A DNA stretch of 14,943 bases from an uncultured Acetatifactor sp. (GTDB lineage Bacteria; Bacillota; Clostridia; Lachnospirales; Lachnospiraceae). Shown here in pieces: positions 13,482 to 14,943 of this stretch. The notes below the pieces were generated by a model. The model ran no database searches. It was not told where the DNA came from and saw nothing but the letters and a program-made list of their open reading frames with translations. The stretch lies in contig CAJUFI010000086.1 in assembly GCA_910585665.1 (NCBI GenBank), positions 1 to 14,943 on the forward strand, in the 5' to 3' direction. Within the stretch, counting starts at the first letter, position 1; every line of letters starts with the position of its first letter. Both the position numbers and the translations under genes were made by a program.

Positions 13482-14690
13482 ATGAGGTATCCGAAGTTTT
13501 TGCCGGAGGGAGGTACGATTGGGTTCCTGGCTCCCTCGTTCGGCTGTAACATAGAGCCCTATCGGTCTGCGTTTGGCCATGCCGTGGAGAAGCTGCAGGC
13601 CCTTGGATACCGGCAGGTGTTCGGGCCCAACTGTTATGCGGGGGAGGGCGTGGGCATCAGCAATACGCCGGAGAAATGCGCCGGGGAGGTCATGGACATG
13701 TTCCTTTCCAGAGAGGCAGACTGCCTGATTTCCTGCGGCGGGGGAGAGCTGATGTGCGAGATTCTTCCTTTCGTGGATTTTGAAAAGCTGGCGGAAGCGG
13801 AGCCCAAGTGGTTCATGGGGTATTCGGACAATACGAATCTGACGTATCTGTTGGCCACGCTGGCGGATACGGCCTCTGTGTACGGGCCCTGTGCCGCCGC
13901 TTTCGGCATGGAGCCGTGGCACGCGTCTCTGGAGGATGCGCTGGGCATCCTGACGGGCGGCGGGAGAGCAGCCGGAAGGGATGCTGACGTGGCGGATTCT
14001 GGCAGCTTAACGGGACAAGTCGGAGAAACGCTTACAGGGGCAGGCTTGACTGAGGATGCGGGGAAGACGTCCGCAGAACCAGATAGAGCAGGCGGGAACG
14101 GGAGATTGACTACAAAAGTGTCTGCGGACGGGCATGTGACGGTGGTGAAAGGGTATGGTATGTGGGAGAAGGAATCCCTGAAAGATGAGGAGAATCCCCT
14201 GGTGCCTTACCATCTGACAGAGCCTCTGAACATCCGGACTTTTACAGGAAGAGAGCAGACGGACCAAGCGGTGCGCTTCCGGGGCAGGCTCCTGGGTGGC
14301 TGCATGGACTGCCTGGTGAATCTGACAGGAACCCGTTTCGACAGGACGGAAGCGTTCGTGGAGCGCTACAGGGAAGACGGCATCATTTGGTTTCTGGAGG
14401 CCTGTGACCTGAACGTGTTCGCCACCCGCCGGGCCATGTGGCAGATGGAGGAGGCGGGCTGGTTCCGGCATGTGAAGGGATTCCTGTTCGGGCGGCCCCG
14501 GAACGGAGAGACTATGATGAACCTGGATGCTTACAATGCGGTGCTGGAGGTGGCCGGCCGCAAGGGCGTGCCCGTGGTGACGGATGTGGATCTGGGGCAT
14601 CTGCCGCCTATGATGCCCATTGTGGTAGGGAGCATGGCGGAGGTGGCCGTGGAAGGGAATGACATCCGGATAGAGATGCGGTATGTATGA
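13482..14690 (+). CDS. S66-family LD-carboxypeptidase / MccF-like peptidase
   Basis: Serine peptidase of 402 residues. The family trims the terminal D-Ala from murein tetrapeptides (LdcA) or cleaves microcin C-like acyl-sulfamoyl adenylates (MccF). The Ser-Glu-His triad is intact: S115 in FMGYSDNTNLTY, E306 in WFLEACDLN and H373 in DLGHLPPMMP. The N-terminal GTIGFLAPS and SCGGGE (84-89) are typical. Roughly residues 161-225 are a Gly/Ala/Thr/Asp-rich hydrophilic insertion absent from most members, which explains the extra length. No signal peptide is present, so it acts in the cytoplasm. ATG 13482 has AAGGGAGG seven nt upstream. Placement after lysA suggests peptidoglycan-peptide recycling, but a role in antibiotic self-protection is also possible. 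The 192-bp gap before it contains no recognisable feature. Confidence 0.9.
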   Translation: MRYPKFLPEGGTIGFLAPSFGCNIEPYRSAFGHAVEKLQALGYRQVFGPNCYAGEGVGISNTPEKCAGEVMDMFLSREADCLISCGGGELMCEILPFVDFEKLAEAEPKWFMGYSDNTNLTYLLATLADTASVYGPCAAAFGMEPWHASLEDALGILTGGGRAAGRDADVADSGSLTGQVGETLTGAGLTEDAGKTSAEPDRAGGNGRLTTKVSADGHVTVVKGYGMWEKESLKDEENPLVPYHLTEPLNIRTFTGREQTDQAVRFRGRLLGGCMDCLVNLTGTRFDRTEAFVERYREDGIIWFLEACDLNVFATRRAMWQMEEAGWFRHVKGFLFGRPRNGETMMNLDAYNAVLEVAGRKGVPVVTDVDLGHLPPMMPIVVGSMAEVAVEGNDIRIEMRYV

Positions 14691-14812
14691 GGGGAATGAA
14701 GGAAGGATTAAAACGTCAAAATACAGAATATTATTAGGATGGTGTAAAATTATAGAACACATGCGCTGAAAATGCTGAAATAATGCGAAAATTAGAAATA
14801 TTAATTTCTTGC

Positions 14813-14841
14813 TTGCCAAAATAGTCTTTTTGTGTTAAAAT
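14813..14841 (+). promoter_or_regulatory. Sigma-A promoter of the tRNA-Leu gene
   Basis: TTGCCA (14813-14818) and TAAAAT (14836-14841) are separated by 17 bp in a strongly AT-rich 200-bp intergenic stretch. Transcription would begin near 14848, about 43 nt before the mature tRNA. CTTC/GAAG in that leader (around 14859-14873) can form a small hairpin. No convincing terminator for the upstream peptidase gene was seen between 14691 and 14812. Confidence 0.8.
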
Positions 14842-14890
14842 TAGTGTGTTGTGAAAGTCTTCGTTGTGTGAAGCGTCATGATATACAAAT

Positions 14891-14943
14891 GCCGGCGTGT
14901 CGGAATGGCAGACGAGGCAGACTCAAAATCTGTTGTGGGCAAC
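14891..14943 (+). tRNA. tRNA-Leu (anticodon CAA), 3' end outside window
   Basis: The gene starts with acceptor strand GCCGGCG, followed by a D-arm region (TCGGAATGGCAGACGA) and an anticodon stem GCAGA/TCTGT around the loop CTCAAAA. The anticodon CAA (14924-14926) reads UUG codons. The sequence after the anticodon stem begins the long variable arm typical of leucine tRNAs (TGTGGGCAAC) and is cut by the window edge, so the T-arm, the acceptor 3' strand and any following tRNAs are not seen. Confidence 0.95.

Noticed and set aside
13234..13485. 83-codon frame bridging lysA and the S66 gene
   Set aside because: It overlaps the end of lysA in another frame, has no family resemblance and no good ribosome site; probably chance.

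Overview
The window reads as ordinary chromosome from a Gram-positive, motile anaerobe of the class Clostridia, most likely a Lachnospiraceae-type organism. This is an inference from protein style (CheV, an OmpR-type two-component system beside an FtsX/MacB-like ABC exporter, a Clostridia-type LysA variant, S66 LD-carboxypeptidase), purine-rich Shine-Dalgarno sites, moderately high GC coding DNA and AT-rich promoters. I cannot name a genus. All eleven protein genes and the one tRNA lie on the + strand. No phage, IS element, CRISPR array or defence island is visible.

Layout. (1) 172-5668: an OmpR/PhoB-family response regulator, a membrane histidine kinase, an ABC ATPase and an 865-residue FtsX-type permease. 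An 11-bp-spaced direct repeat of ATGTCA just upstream of a TATACT -10 box, ahead of the ATPase, looks like the operator through which the regulator would switch on the transporter. (2) 5850-6799: cheV, a CheW-receiver chemotaxis adaptor, closed by a strong intrinsic terminator. (3) 6906-9631: a divergent Sir2-like protein with a zinc ribbon, then a 600-residue acidic/lysine-rich single-pass membrane protein of unknown function. The second gene has its own strong promoter, inside the end of the Sir2-like gene, and a folded leader RNA. (4) 9649-11087: hisH and hisF, the two subunits of imidazole glycerol phosphate synthase. (5) 11260-14690: ung (uracil-DNA glycosylase), a diaminopimelate decarboxylase (LysA-type) and an S66-family LD-carboxypeptidase/MccF-like peptidase with an unusual hydrophilic insertion. 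(6) 14813-14943: a near-consensus promoter and the first 53 nt of a tRNA-Leu(CAA) gene cut by the window edge.

How it fits together: regions 1 and 2 concern sensing and response at the envelope and flagellar motor. HisHF makes IGP for histidine and AICAR for purines. LysA and the S66 peptidase both act on diaminopimelate/peptidoglycan-peptide chemistry.

The most unexpected items are: a 75-bp non-coding repeat present twice, gapless and about 76% identical by hand alignment, at 859-933 (between the response regulator and kinase genes) and 11153-11227 (between hisF and ung), with terminator-like folding; a structured leader at 7709-7778 with two mutually exclusive pairings; a FliM-like peptide (LSQEEIERLLS) in the unknown membrane protein downstream of cheV; and the divergent Sir2-like protein. 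I did not find a convincing wholly new multi-gene system.
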